Shown: piece after piece, positions 25,653-31,371 of the stretch | Layout: every line of letters starts with the position of its first letter | Position numbering within the stretch: position 1 is the stretch's first letter | DNA from: Oopsacas minuta | Lineage: Eukaryota; Porifera; Hexactinellida; Lyssacinosida; Leucopsacidae | DNA length: 64,000 nucleotides | Reading direction: 5' to 3' | Assembly (NCBI GenBank): GCA_024704765.1 | Contig: JAKMXF010000034.1 | Coordinates: 1-64,000, forward strand | Position numbers and translations under genes: made by a program | The notes under the pieces: model-generated | What the model saw: the letters and a program-made list of their open reading frames with translations, nothing else | Database searches by the model: none | Told to the model about the DNA's origin: nothing

Positions 25653-28600
25653 GGTTTTGGTCGTGGTGGTCAATGTGTACTTACCATAATAATGTTTTTC
25701 GTATGTTTTGAACATTTCGTGGAGAATTACAGGCCTACCAAGCCAAAGCTACAACCACAACTTCCTCCCCTTCTCCCATAAGATATACGATTATTAAGAT
25801 TACCCATTTCTCCTGTTTAATTCTACAGAAGTGTTATATTTAAATCAGGATTTTTTTTCATTTGTTCTTCAAAATCTTTTTAGAATGTCAATAAATCTTC
25901 TTCTGTGTCTCTGTTAGAAGGTCTCTTCATGCCAAACATTTCCATTTCTAAATCTAACTAAAGTATATTATAATAAATATACAAACTCTGCTTAATCGGG
26001 ACACATTGGTTCAGGGCATTTTTGTCTGATTAAGCGGAGTTACCAATTAACCGAAGAATTGCTATTAATAATGCTATGTAGCAGCATTTCTCTATTTTTC
26101 AATGAAAGTTCCCCCACCCAAAGTACAAAACTTGAAATTTTCGGATCATTTTGGGTCGGAGGTTTGCACCTCGTATATGAATTTTTCTAAAGTGACTATT
26201 CACACCTTCCTATGTAAAATACAAAACACGTTGTCAGGGGTAATTGGGTGTGTAGAGTCCGATTTTGAGATTTTCAGAGTCTGAAAGTTATACATTAACA
26301 GATTTATCATATGATTACTTCATATTGTCACACCTTTGCATATTATTCAAAATCATGCCAGACATTTCGTGTTAACTGCTAGTAAAGGGGGTAGTCGAGT
26401 ATATAGATTCCAAATTTGACATTTTAATACTATGGATAATTCGGGATAATGATTTATCGTTTCTAAACAGCGTGTGTTATTTCGCTAAACGTGTAGTGTT
26501 TTTGTTACACAAGAGTGCAGTAAGACGTTACTACAGAATGTTATCCCTTCTCTTAACAAAAATAGTACAGTGGAACCCCGCTTAACGGCTACCCCGGAAT
26601 AGCGGCTACAAAGTCCCATTCCAGATGACATTGACATCAATTTATTCCACAATTACGGCCATATTTTTCGGTCCCATAGATGACCGTAATGCCGAGTTTC
26701 CATTGTACGTATTATGACTGCTATCCTAGTGTACGTCTTATCCGCGCTCTAATGTATCCCCAAACATTGGAATAATCCAAAATTCCACATATGAGAACAG
26801 CAATTATTCTCATGTAAATAAGTGAAAAGTCCTCTCAGAAAAGAGTAAAGAGTGAAAATAAATAATCCTTGGTGTACCTTGTAACGTGTATAATGTTATT
26901 CATGCTGAATAGGTATAGATATGCCATCTTCTCCAACGAATAGCTCGTATATTAATCCTTTCCTGCTGACACCAGATGAATACGTTTTCAGGAGAACAGG
27001 TTCATCACCGATTGAGAAATAAACCTCTGTGCCTTCATCACTAAATTCTGACTCTACATCTAGTAAAATGCCGTCCACATATATCTCGAGTGTTATCTTA
27101 TCTAAAGTAACACGATGCTTCACCTTACCCAATTCAGGCGTCCATACTATTAATGACTTTTTCATTGACTGTACAAACTTATCTAAAGGTTTTCCGTTCA
27201 CGTATAGAGTATATTCAAAATTCATTCCATTCGGTTCAATACTCAGAATAATTTTCTTTTCTCCAATTTTGAATTCTTGAAATCCAACGAGAGCTATCAT
27301 CCAATTCTTTCTGTATATTTCTTTCCCATTCACAGTTATAACTCTCTTTCCTGAAATAGTCCCGTGTACAAGTTCAACTACGTGCATATTGTCTGCTAGT
27401 AGTAAATTCCATCTGGCAGATGGCGTCTCCTTGACAACTGAAGAAAGTTGAGCCATTTTATTTGTTTGGTTCTTGATTCGATCCTTAAATGAGCTGGAAA
27501 TAATTGTTTATATTAAAACAGTAACCTAGATAATTATTGCTATATTAAAAAGCTGTCCCTGTTCCAGATAATTAAATACAATACAGCGACACTGAAGGAC
27601 ACTTCGAGAAGCGGACAAGTCCACAGCCCTGCCCCCCACTGTAGTACAGTAATCATTATAACGATAGATTACTACATAGTACAATAGTAATATCTTCTAT
27701 CCTAATATTGTATTAAGCTTACACCATAGGCCAGTGGTAGGGTATTAGTATTGTTGATTGGACAATCACGATCGCGATCTGTTTTTGACGATCGGAGGAT
27801 GATCGCTGATCATTTTATAAACAGTGATCGAGTGTAAGAACGCGATCAAAATGATCGTGATTGTGATCGCGATCCTTTTTGGTGCAAGGTTCGGAATCAT
27901 GATCTCCTATCATTTTATTGAACGATCAGGATCGCGATAATTAATTTGGTGATCGACTAATCCCCTAGCCCAGTGGTTCTCAAATGGTGTGCAGCTGCAC
28001 AATAGTTTCTTCGCAACGAAAATGTCTCTGGTATAACACTAATTAGTTCCCAGGGGGTCACACGAATGATGAATCGTTGCGAAATTATCAACAAAAATAT
28101 TCAGAATAAGATGGGTAACAACAAAACGACATAAAATACTAATAAACTCACTGATTTGTAGAAGTTCCAGATTTGGTTCCGAGTTTGCCTTTCTTCGAGA
28201 GAAGTTTGAAGTATTATGACCCTGAAGTAAAGGCTGAAGTACGAGACAATAGAGAAAAGAATAGAATAGAATTCAGTACTGTTGGAGAACTGGCCTGTGC
28301 AATCGAGGACAAATGTTTAGCTAGTAGTGCTGATAGGAATAATCACAGTCAAGAAATTAAGCTACTCAGGTAATTGTTTTAATAATTAATGTAGGCAAAC
28401 TGGCAAAGATTGAAAAGAAGGAATACAATAGCAATTAATAATAACCTCTGTGAATTACGGATACAGGTTTCTTTGTTGGTAGAACCCAAACAGAGTGAAG
28501 GCAATTTCAGGACGTAAGGTGTATTTTAGTGGGACTGTCATAAAATGGAACCTGTATAATCCGACACTAGTTGGCACATGGAAATCGTGTCGGATTATGC

Positions 28601-30026
28601 AGGTTCACTCAATACAATGGTCCATTGCATTGTATTAACATCAGCCTGTTCTACCAGCAAGCAGGATTTTGGCTTAATTAATGAAATATCTGGATTAATT
28701 CGCTCGAATTTATCCTGAAGCAACACCAAAGAAGGTGAATATTCAAAAGTTCCAACAGCTTTTTCAATCTATATTACCGCAATAATATACAATACACTAA
28801 ACCCTACGCTTAATAGAGCCAACACCTTTATTCCGTTTAATCGAGTCAAAATGGCCTGGTCCCGATGTGACACTATTAAGCGGAGTCTACTGTATTACGA
28901 AAATTTCACTGCGGTACCTCAGTGTACGTATAACGAATGCATGGATATAGCCTTGATCTTGCTAAGGTCCACTGAAGATTAGTGTACTGATCTCTGAATA
29001 GGATAGATATACGTATTTAATTATTGTTGGTTTAGATTTTCTAGTCACACAGACAATTTCGGTTTACTACCTCTCTATCCTCCTGTCCCTGAGAGATATT
29101 GGACATGGCACAGATGTCACAATCATTATCACTCTATGGAAGTTTTCGTTTCCTATCATTTGTTAGATACAGATGGTAACAGAGTTGCAGAGGGACATAA
29201 AGCTAGCTTCTGTTTAGAAGACAGTTCCTGTGTTAACTCAGAAGATCGTTATTTCTACTGTGATGAAGAGCAAGGCATTTCTGTTAATTGCGGAGATCAT
29301 TATGGAGCTGAGTTAGATTGTCAGTGGATTGACATAACAACTGTACCACCTGGTAACTATAAAGTCGAAGTGAGTGAATTCGCGGCAACCCTGCCAAGCC
29401 CGTTTCAGTGAAATTAAGTTAGTAAGGCCATTGACGCACCGCTTCCAACTGCCATGCGTACTACTTTTAGGGGACTCGCTTATCAATTAAAAATTGACAT
29501 ACTGACCCTTATTAGCAATTTCGTAGTTTGTACTGATTGCCAGTCAACTCGTCCCTTGTCAACTCAACATCAAGGGGCGTAACTCCTCTGATCAACAGCT
29601 GGAGGCGCGTGTAGGACTAGTACAAGAAAACTCTGGGTCCACTGTTATGACAGAAATTGCCCTCTATATTATTATTTAATATTTAATCATGGATGCTGGA
29701 TATCGAGTTGACCAAAATTAACACAATTATTGCCCAAAATAGCTACGAGTTAACTAAAAGTAATAGGTGCGAGTTGACTGGCTCCCATTGTAGTTGATAC
29801 TTATGCTCCCGTGATGTATGAATGTACCAAAGTTTGTGAGAGCAGAGAGTCACATAGCCCTGTATTAGTTACCTATGAATATATCATATAGGTAACAGTA
29901 AACCCTGTGAAGAGCATCATGGAAAGTAACTACGAGAACAATGTTCTCTCTTGTATGATAGAACTTGATGAAGATGGTTTCTATACAACGGATAACTGCC
30001 TACACTCAGGTAAATTATATAGCTAG
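7962..30026 (+). CDS. LOXL: Lysyl oxidase-like enzyme: signal peptide, four SRCR domains, LOX catalytic domain (eight exons)
   Basis: My exon model is 7962-8409, 8508-8914, 9385-9729, 10797-10950, 12124-12306, 28162-28369, 29036-29369 and 29892-30026. Junction phases are 1, 0, 0, 1, 1, 2, 0; every donor is GT, every acceptor AG, and the sum is 2214 bp (737 aa plus stop) with no internal stop. The order signal peptide, SRCR x4, LOX catalytic domain matches vertebrate LOXL2/3/4 (LOXL2 is 774 aa). The family is secreted and oxidises lysine in collagen or elastin to allysine, which cross-links extracellular matrix. The 15.9-kb fifth intron contains six other genes. The alternative is two separate genes, an SRCR protein and a LOX protein; matching phase and exact four-SRCR architecture favour one gene. 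No transcript evidence is available here. Confidence 0.75.
9940..10480. repeat. Foldback/tandem repeat cluster in LOXL intron 3
   Basis: Three copies of a roughly 130-180-bp unit: about 9965-10105 and 10141-10265 in direct orientation, and about 10295-10475 in inverse orientation. Shared blocks include TTTTCATGGCAT, TCCTTGACC, CTACTTGTTGCT and AAGGTGATTGAATT. It is non-coding and resembles a foldback or MITE cluster inside the intron between LOXL exons 3 and 4 (9730-10796). Confidence 0.5.
12307..14798. other. Left part of LOXL intron 5 before the nested transporter gene
   Basis: No convincing coding sequence. It contains a perfect 18-bp palindrome at 13372-13389, a strong 22-bp-arm hairpin at 14181-14247, a GC-rich snippet near 13675-13735 related to copies at 18405 and 25155, and a GGAGGGGGCGCTCCTC motif near 14449. 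The short ORFs here are compositionally like noise. Confidence 0.5.
14181..14247. repeat. Strong hairpin, pre-miRNA-like or MITE remnant
   Basis: The arms 14181-14202 and 14226-14247 pair over 22 positions with a single G-U-type wobble; the core ACTATTAATTGGAGGCA pairs perfectly over 17 bp. The loop is 23 nt. Size and shape fit a microRNA precursor, but a small palindromic transposon remnant gives the same structure. Confidence 0.5.
14799..16178 (+). CDS. SLC18B1: MFS transporter, SLC18B1-like
   Basis: A polytopic membrane protein of about 459 aa from the ATG at 14799; an in-frame GTG lies 15 bp upstream. It has about 12 hydrophobic segments split by a basic loop (KIKKKIEKPE) near the middle, the major facilitator layout. 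Segments such as SKGLSHTEVGIIMGVFPFVN and LMGPPVGSILYDKIGF in the N-half, and the symmetrical SFGPIVGGIISEF in the C-half, resemble SLC18B1 (vesicular polyamine transporter family). The substrate cannot be read from sequence; other MFS/TCR-type families are possible. The gene is a single exon and sits inside LOXL intron 5, same strand. Its 3' neighbour is the sulfotransferase. Confidence 0.78.
   Translation: MTRKQIDQIFDKTVIISTKLTKAVFTITCLCLLTLIYMGVMLHYVSYPFIAKSKGLSHTEVGIIMGVFPFVNILTFPISGVLTNKMNVQLTFAISSLVQCILFSLFAFVPSMERIPFEIYSFLFPIIFSFPVSFFYNSTYALLQQVFPRHATLILTIQYVFFSSAYLMGPPVGSILYDKIGFMNMFLDFSAAGILLSFVAILILYFSPINTKIKKKIEKPESFLIFRILSTPSISLNLLFTFLSASYYFYFLPVIGPYLASRYGVSIVTVGLLFMVAEVSHLVIALPLGYVLNRSSNPPYYFIIMSGIIIHAIGIFLYAPSSILFSLSGNFLPICFVGSSCIGIGFALAYVPTMSVSLNRGQNTFPSCPTSTNTIISGLMTGTYSIGESFGPIVGGIISEFIRLDVTTFYLSLSLASVSILAFIAMFFNREHELLFNLIRKQFSYIVKSEDAETLRLIK
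16179..16977. other. Gap between transporter and sulfotransferase genes, repeat-derived
   Basis: The left half contains the inverse copy of the 6735 repeat (16325-16445) and the tRNA-like sequence at 16514-16589. The remainder is AT-rich with no coding signal. It must include the 3' UTR of the transporter and the promoter of the sulfotransferase. Confidence 0.45.
16514..16589 (-). repeat. tRNA-derived sequence (SINE head or tRNA pseudogene)
   Basis: On the minus strand, TGGCGTAGTTG matches the Pol III A box and GGTTCGAATCCC the B box/T-loop at tRNA spacing. The 5' end does not pair with the 3' acceptor half and the T stem has a mismatch, so it does not fold as a normal tRNA. A nearby dispersed repeat (16325-16445) suggests a composite SINE. 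Confidence 0.5.
16978..18048 (+). CDS. HS3ST: Heparan sulfate 3-O-sulfotransferase-like Golgi enzyme
   Basis: A 356-aa type II membrane protein: short cytoplasmic N-terminus, one transmembrane anchor at about residues 12-31 (YIGVAILVIFCIFIYIIP), then a lumenal sulfotransferase domain. The PAPS 5'-phosphosulfate loop is GFGKAGTRALLNFLHLHP and the 3'-phosphate motif is RDPLERAVSEYL. The late block HGKGFFCV...CLGKSKGRIHPEI, with two Cys in the usual disulfide positions, is characteristic of the HS3ST/NDST group. The enzyme would transfer sulfate from PAPS to glucosamine residues of heparan-type chains in the Golgi. Exact position specificity is inference. Single exon, nested in LOXL intron 5. 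Confidence 0.85.
   Translation: MLTRFIFNSRNKWCYIGVAILVIFCIFIYIIPSGNGKVKNYEVDIFDLFNREPNQLANLNITCRDSPLDKYNCYSLSTSRLANRFPRILIIGFGKAGTRALLNFLHLHPSITGPPVEVNYFDKYYDKESLQSYLETFPPINENISNIEKSPSYIISPGTPYRLSSVISALDIPKESIKLIVLMRDPLERAVSEYLEWVIQRTREFQSLSSFDEMVFNSETLPKFITTSEYDIHVSSWLKYFPLEQFCFVDGDLFIEDPFPVLQELEICLGIKAHYKRTDFVFDHGKGFFCVNDENSIQCLGKSKGRIHPEIEEETRKYLRKHFKSHNLRLEKLIHKEFTWARKDKNILKRFLSKVF
18049..18877. other. Gap with GC-rich dispersed repeat
   Basis: Contains a GC-rich patch at about 18405-18480 (CGCTTCGCTTGCTCGCGCTA, then GCGAACACTTCGTAT) that is related to 25155-25235. The ORF crossing it is not credible. The rest is AT-rich non-coding DNA upstream of the NHL gene. Confidence 0.45.
18878..19723 (+). 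CDS. NHL-repeat beta-propeller protein without TRIM domains
   Basis: A 281-aa intronless ORF made almost wholly of NHL-type blades, for example LPVGIALNS...VFVCDILSQKIQVYTIDG and FPRSVTCDSKGDVYVTDCGN. About six repeats can be counted, the C-terminal ones weaker. No RING, B-box or coiled coil precedes them. ATGs at 18878 and 18896 are both possible; the longer is reported. NHL propellers of TRIM2/3/71-type proteins bind RNA or protein partners. The role here is unknown. It resembles the proteins at 33390-34214 and 39438-40666, suggesting a local family. Nested in LOXL intron 5. Confidence 0.75.
   Translation: MYHITRMESLVKKGKLLFSEKNEPEFQFGKRGTEFDMITLPVGIALNSKETVLFVCDILSQKIQVYTIDGYFMTSFGTDHLKKPCGITMYGNRLYVTDVRAHSLLMFGNYGVKATGKCGIRIGELQFPRSVTCDSKGDVYVTDCGNLRIVVYSGELELKRIIASGQTWTPIDSRIFHKEIIVLSQHAPFIRCINLVDNSERNIYEVDKNVKNPCFFCVDKFGNFVINDAGSKRIVITNPRGELLKIIDEGSSGSFMFGTQITSYNKIIVALCAGRKTISVI
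19724..20388. repeat. Dispersed repeat upstream of the Rab gene
   Basis: From about 19900 to 20340 the sequence belongs to a repeat family also seen at 20983-21200 and 26130-26340; shared blocks are GATTAATCAT, TTTTCACACCTTTCTATGT, AATTGGGTG.GTAG and GAAATTTTCAGA. The Rab ORF sits between two of these copies. Confidence 0.5.
20389..20982 (+). CDS. Divergent Rab-type small GTPase
   Basis: A 197-aa Ras-superfamily GTPase. The P-loop is GDCGVGKTS (12-20), switch II is WDTQGQERY (57-65), the guanine-specificity motifs are GNKCD and ETSAK, and the C-terminus ends Cys-Leu-Cys, a Rab-type double prenylation motif. Overall it follows Rab proteins of vesicle traffic. Two features are odd: switch I (YHFCSEHFF) lacks the usual STIGVDF-like Thr-containing effector sequence, and switch II has Gln in place of the Ala of DTAGQE. 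These may alter nucleotide cycling or effector choice. Single exon, flanked on both sides by copies of one dispersed repeat, and nested in LOXL intron 5. Orthology to a named Rab is unclear. Confidence 0.85.
   Translation: MYRHAFKCILIGDCGVGKTSLRDVFLSKEYRSYHFCSEHFFSKELRIDNENIKLQIWDTQGQERYLLLPQVYYWGVDAVMLTYDITNFQSFDNLREKWNKDVCSKYTQCILVGNKCDLEVKRAVDSTTAMEFAESLKIPFIETSAKWSINVEQAFVLMAAMIMKKLPENESDTFDFNNIMLNSDSRDTNNIYARCLC
20983..21200. repeat. Second copy of the dispersed repeat, downstream of Rab
   Basis: Starts immediately after the Rab stop codon and shares TGATTAATCAT, TTTTCACACCTTTCTATGTA, GGGGTAATTGGGTG and GATTTATCATATGATT with the copies at 19900-20340 and 26130-26340. Same orientation as the upstream copy. 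Confidence 0.55.
21374..25133 (-). CDS. RPAP1: RNA polymerase II-associated protein 1, with an internal +1 frame break
   Basis: Two abutting minus-strand frames encode one protein of about 1,250 aa. The first (25133-24561, 190 aa) has the RPAP1 N-terminus (EEDLLKFQKDFEEQM) and ends IEKIHSENIK then TAG. The second continues RLKQMTKEEILEEQEKL, RKRQKWKHFDTIEPEKLEWM-type sequence and GLFHHGDEITRPGYTLEEL, the conserved RPAP1_N and RPAP1_C boxes, followed by a long alpha-helical ARM-like region. Skipping the T at 24563 restores a continuous match, so the two are one gene, not neighbours. RPAP1 helps assemble or import RNA polymerase II and links it with Mediator. Human RPAP1 is about 1,390 aa. Single exon otherwise; nested antisense in LOXL intron 5. 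Confidence 0.88.
24560..24566 (-). other. RPAP1: Frame break in RPAP1: AAA-TAG-A heptamer
   Basis: Reading the minus strand, codons ATA AAA TAG stop the upstream frame; reading AAA then AGA CTC AAA CAG ATG (shift +1) continues the conserved protein. No intron fits in this space. The heptamer AAA-TAG-A is of the type used for +1 programmed frameshifting in Euplotes. A sequencing insertion or a recent mutation is equally possible from this sequence alone. Confidence 0.8.
25617..25655. repeat. (GTT)n microsatellite
   Basis: About a dozen uninterrupted GTT units followed by GTG/GGT variants. Low-complexity repeat with no coding context. Confidence 0.9.
25822..25973 (-). pseudogene. Truncated duplicate of the RPAP1 5' end
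   Basis: About 150 bp nearly identical to 25006-25157: 5' flank, start codon (25945) and the first ~30 codons of RPAP1. It reads MEMFGMKRPSNRDTEEDLLT-like sequence and then hits a TAA where functional RPAP1 has Gln, and homology ends soon after. It is a non-functional fragment lying about 820 bp upstream of the real gene, in the same orientation. Confidence 0.85.
26567..26708. mobile_element. Short pogo/mariner-type MITE
   Basis: Starts TACAGTGGAACCCCGCTTAA and ends with an imperfect inverse copy (CCGAGTTTCCATTGTA). The terminal TACAGTGGAA-type sequence and TA boundaries are typical of pogo/Tigger-like elements. About 140 bp, non-coding. Confidence 0.6.
26896..27456 (-). CDS. FAIM: Fas apoptotic inhibitory molecule homologue
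   Basis: A 186-aa protein spanning the whole FAIM1 fold (two beta-sandwich halves). Conserved segments: ELVHGTISGKRVITVNGKEI, RKNWM, the YTLYVNGKPL repeat core, and DEGTEVYFSIGDEPV near the C-terminus. The human protein is about 180-200 aa, so it is full length. FAIM is cytosolic; in vertebrates it counters Fas-induced death, affects NF-kB signalling and limits protein aggregation. In a basal animal the aggregation role is the safer inference. Single exon, the last nested gene before the catalytic exons of LOXL. Confidence 0.92.
   Translation of the reverse strand: MAQLSSVVKETPSARWNLLLADNMHVVELVHGTISGKRVITVNGKEIYRKNWMIALVGFQEFKIGEKKIILSIEPNGMNFEYTLYVNGKPLDKFVQSMKKSLIVWTPELGKVKHRVTLDKITLEIYVDGILLDVESEFSDEGTEVYFSIGDEPVLLKTYSSGVSRKGLIYELFVGEDGISIPIQHE
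27457..28161. other. End of LOXL intron 5: GATC-rich block and hAT-like end
   Basis: Contains a 185-bp block rich in GATC/CGATCG (27765-27950) and, at about 27968, CAGTGGTTCTCAAATGGTGT, which resembles the terminal repeat of hAT-type elements. The left part would be the FAIM promoter side. Confidence 0.45.
27765..27950. repeat. GATC/CGATCG-rich degenerate repeat block
   Basis: More than ten GATC tetramers occur in under 200 bp, including CACGATCGCGATC and GATCGTGATTGTGATCGCGA, in a region otherwise AT-rich. The arrangement is partly palindromic. No coding potential. Confidence 0.7.
28162..30026 (+). other. LOXL: Lysyl oxidase catalytic exons 6-8 of the LOXL gene
   Basis: Exon 6 gives VPDLVPSLPFFE and CAIEDKCLASSA. 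Exon 7 joins in phase 2 to give LLRFSSHTDNF and then WHRCHNHYHSMEVF, which supplies the three copper-ligand histidines. GHKASFCLED has the lysine, and PPGNYKVE the tyrosine, that form the lysyl tyrosylquinone cofactor. Exon 8 gives VTVNPVKSIMESNYENNVLSC and ends CLHSGKLYS then TAG at 30024-30026. All catalytic residues are present, so an active amine oxidase is expected. The GTAAAT at 30010 could be a donor to an unseen 3' exon, but the read-through stop gives a normal C-terminus. Confidence 0.92.
28548..28890. repeat. Inverted-repeat DNA in LOXL intron 6
   Basis: AACCTGTATAATCCGACAC at about 28549 is followed by its near inverse GTGTCGGATTATGCAGGTTC at about 28587, and the region ends near AAGCGGAGTCTACTGTA (28872-28888), a pogo-type terminal sequence. 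Non-autonomous transposon remnants are the likely source. Confidence 0.45.
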
Positions 30027-30345
30027 AACAAGTAAACTTATAATACGACATCCTCGCCCCGTATTTATCGCTGAATTAGATCGATCTAGATAATAGTGAA
30101 GTCTGTGAACTAGTGACAGTAATATTCATGTGGTAGCCATTTATAGCGAGCTGAAATAAGTTTCTAAATGACCTATGAGGCTATGACAGAATTGTAGCAA
30201 AACTATCTCAAATAATGCTTAATCAGTTACTATACAACCACTTGGCTTAAATTCCTCGTGATTATCAAAATCTAGGTAGATATAGCTATGATAAAGTGTA
30301 TGTGATAATCAGCTGTAATCAGATAGAATAGAATAGAGTAGAAAT

Positions 30346-31371
30346 TCACATTTCTAAGTCAGAATCCATTACGTCTTGTTCTTGGTCACTTTCTTGCGAA
30401 ATTTCTCCCTCGTTGGTGTCTTCATTCAAGAGAATATACTCACGACTACTAAAGCCGAATCTCAACATGTCAGTAGCTCTCAATTCGATGTATCTTTGTG
30501 GTTCTATCCTTTTATTATTCACGTATGTTCCGTTTGTAGAATTGAGATCGATTATATACAGAATTATTTGTTTACACTTTACTCCGTCAGTTGTCTCAGT
30601 ATCGACTAGTCTGTACTGTAGAACTGCGTGTTGTTTTGAACATGAAGGGTGATGGACAGGGAAGTCAGTGATAGCTCTATCTCTGCCAACAAGATACGCA
30701 CTCTGTCTGTGAATGTATAGAGTTGGGAGGGATTCGTCACCCTTGAATGGGTACAATCTCCATCTCTTCTTTGGCATCCTTGCTTCTGGAGGCTCCGTAT
30801 ACTTAATTACAACTCCCTTGTATGTGTTTGTATCTTCTGCTAATTTACCTGAGAGGGCGAAGTTTGGTTTTTTAGTTTCCTCTTTTTTCGCGATCTTTTT
30901 CTCATCACCATTACTCCAGTCCCAGTTCTCAGTACGTTTTCCATCTGATCTTGATCCATTCCTTTCCAATTCCTGTTTGGGACTTGTAGAGACGAAACTT
31001 TCCTTATAGCGGTGTCTCGAACTGCTAGGTGAGTATATGTTACTCCGTCTAGATTTCTCAGATCTGCCATTGTTCCTCTCCCGTCTGGGTGGGGATCGAG
31101 AGCGACTCCTGTCTCTGTCTCTCCTTTCGTGGGTCTTCCCTTCCTCCCCTCTGAATCGAGATGTCTCTCCTCTGTATGTTTGTGACCGTGGGCCTACGTC
31201 ATGTTTGTCCTGTTCTGTTCTAACTGGCGACCTAATTTGTCTAATTTCCTCGACACTCTTGGAACTCTCGCGATTTTGTCGAGCTGACGAAAGTCGCGAA
31301 GAGATCCGGTCATACAGTTTATGTTCTACCTCATCAAATCGAGGTTTACTACGAATCGAGCTATGAGTCAT
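30346..31371 (-). CDS. SNIP1: SNIP1 homologue, FHA-domain spliceosome/Smad-associated nuclear protein
   Basis: A 341-aa protein with an Arg/Ser/Glu-rich N-terminal half (RDRSRSRSPPRRERNNGR) and a C-terminal FHA domain at about residues 205-315. It includes the SNIP1 hallmark NTYKGVVIKYTEPPEARMPK just before the FHA domain, then YLVGRD, HPSCSKQHAVLQYR and DLNSTNGTYVNNKRI, the phosphothreonine-binding loops. It ends in an acidic tail (EGEISQESDQEQDVMDSDLEM-type). SNIP1 is a nuclear component of the activated spliceosome and affects transcription and miRNA processing. The gene converges on LOXL: stop codons are about 320 bp apart. Single exon. Confidence 0.92.
   Translation of the reverse strand: MTHSSIRSKPRFDEVEHKLYDRISSRLSSARQNRESSKSVEEIRQIRSPVRTEQDKHDVGPRSQTYRGETSRFRGEEGKTHERRDRDRSRSRSPPRRERNNGRSEKSRRSNIYSPSSSRHRYKESFVSTSPKQELERNGSRSDGKRTENWDWSNGDEKKIAKKEETKKPNFALSGKLAEDTNTYKGVVIKYTEPPEARMPKKRWRLYPFKGDESLPTLYIHRQSAYLVGRDRAITDFPVHHPSCSKQHAVLQYRLVDTETTDGVKCKQIILYIIDLNSTNGTYVNNKRIEPQRYIELRATDMLRFGFSSREYILLNEDTNEGEISQESDQEQDVMDSDLEM

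Larger units (their letters stand above)
25134..26895. other. Repeat-rich region between RPAP1 and FAIM
   Basis: This divergent-promoter side of RPAP1 holds a GC-rich dispersed patch (25155-25235), a (GTT)n microsatellite at about 25617-25655, a broken copy of the RPAP1 5' end (25822-25973), a repeat copy (26130-26340) and a pogo-type MITE (26567-26708). No further gene is seen. Confidence 0.55.

Noticed and set aside
25617-25655. CRISPR-like or structured array at the (GTT)n run and in the tandem Ig/FN3 repeats
   Set aside because: The first is a simple microsatellite and the others are protein-coding domain repeats in a eukaryotic genome.
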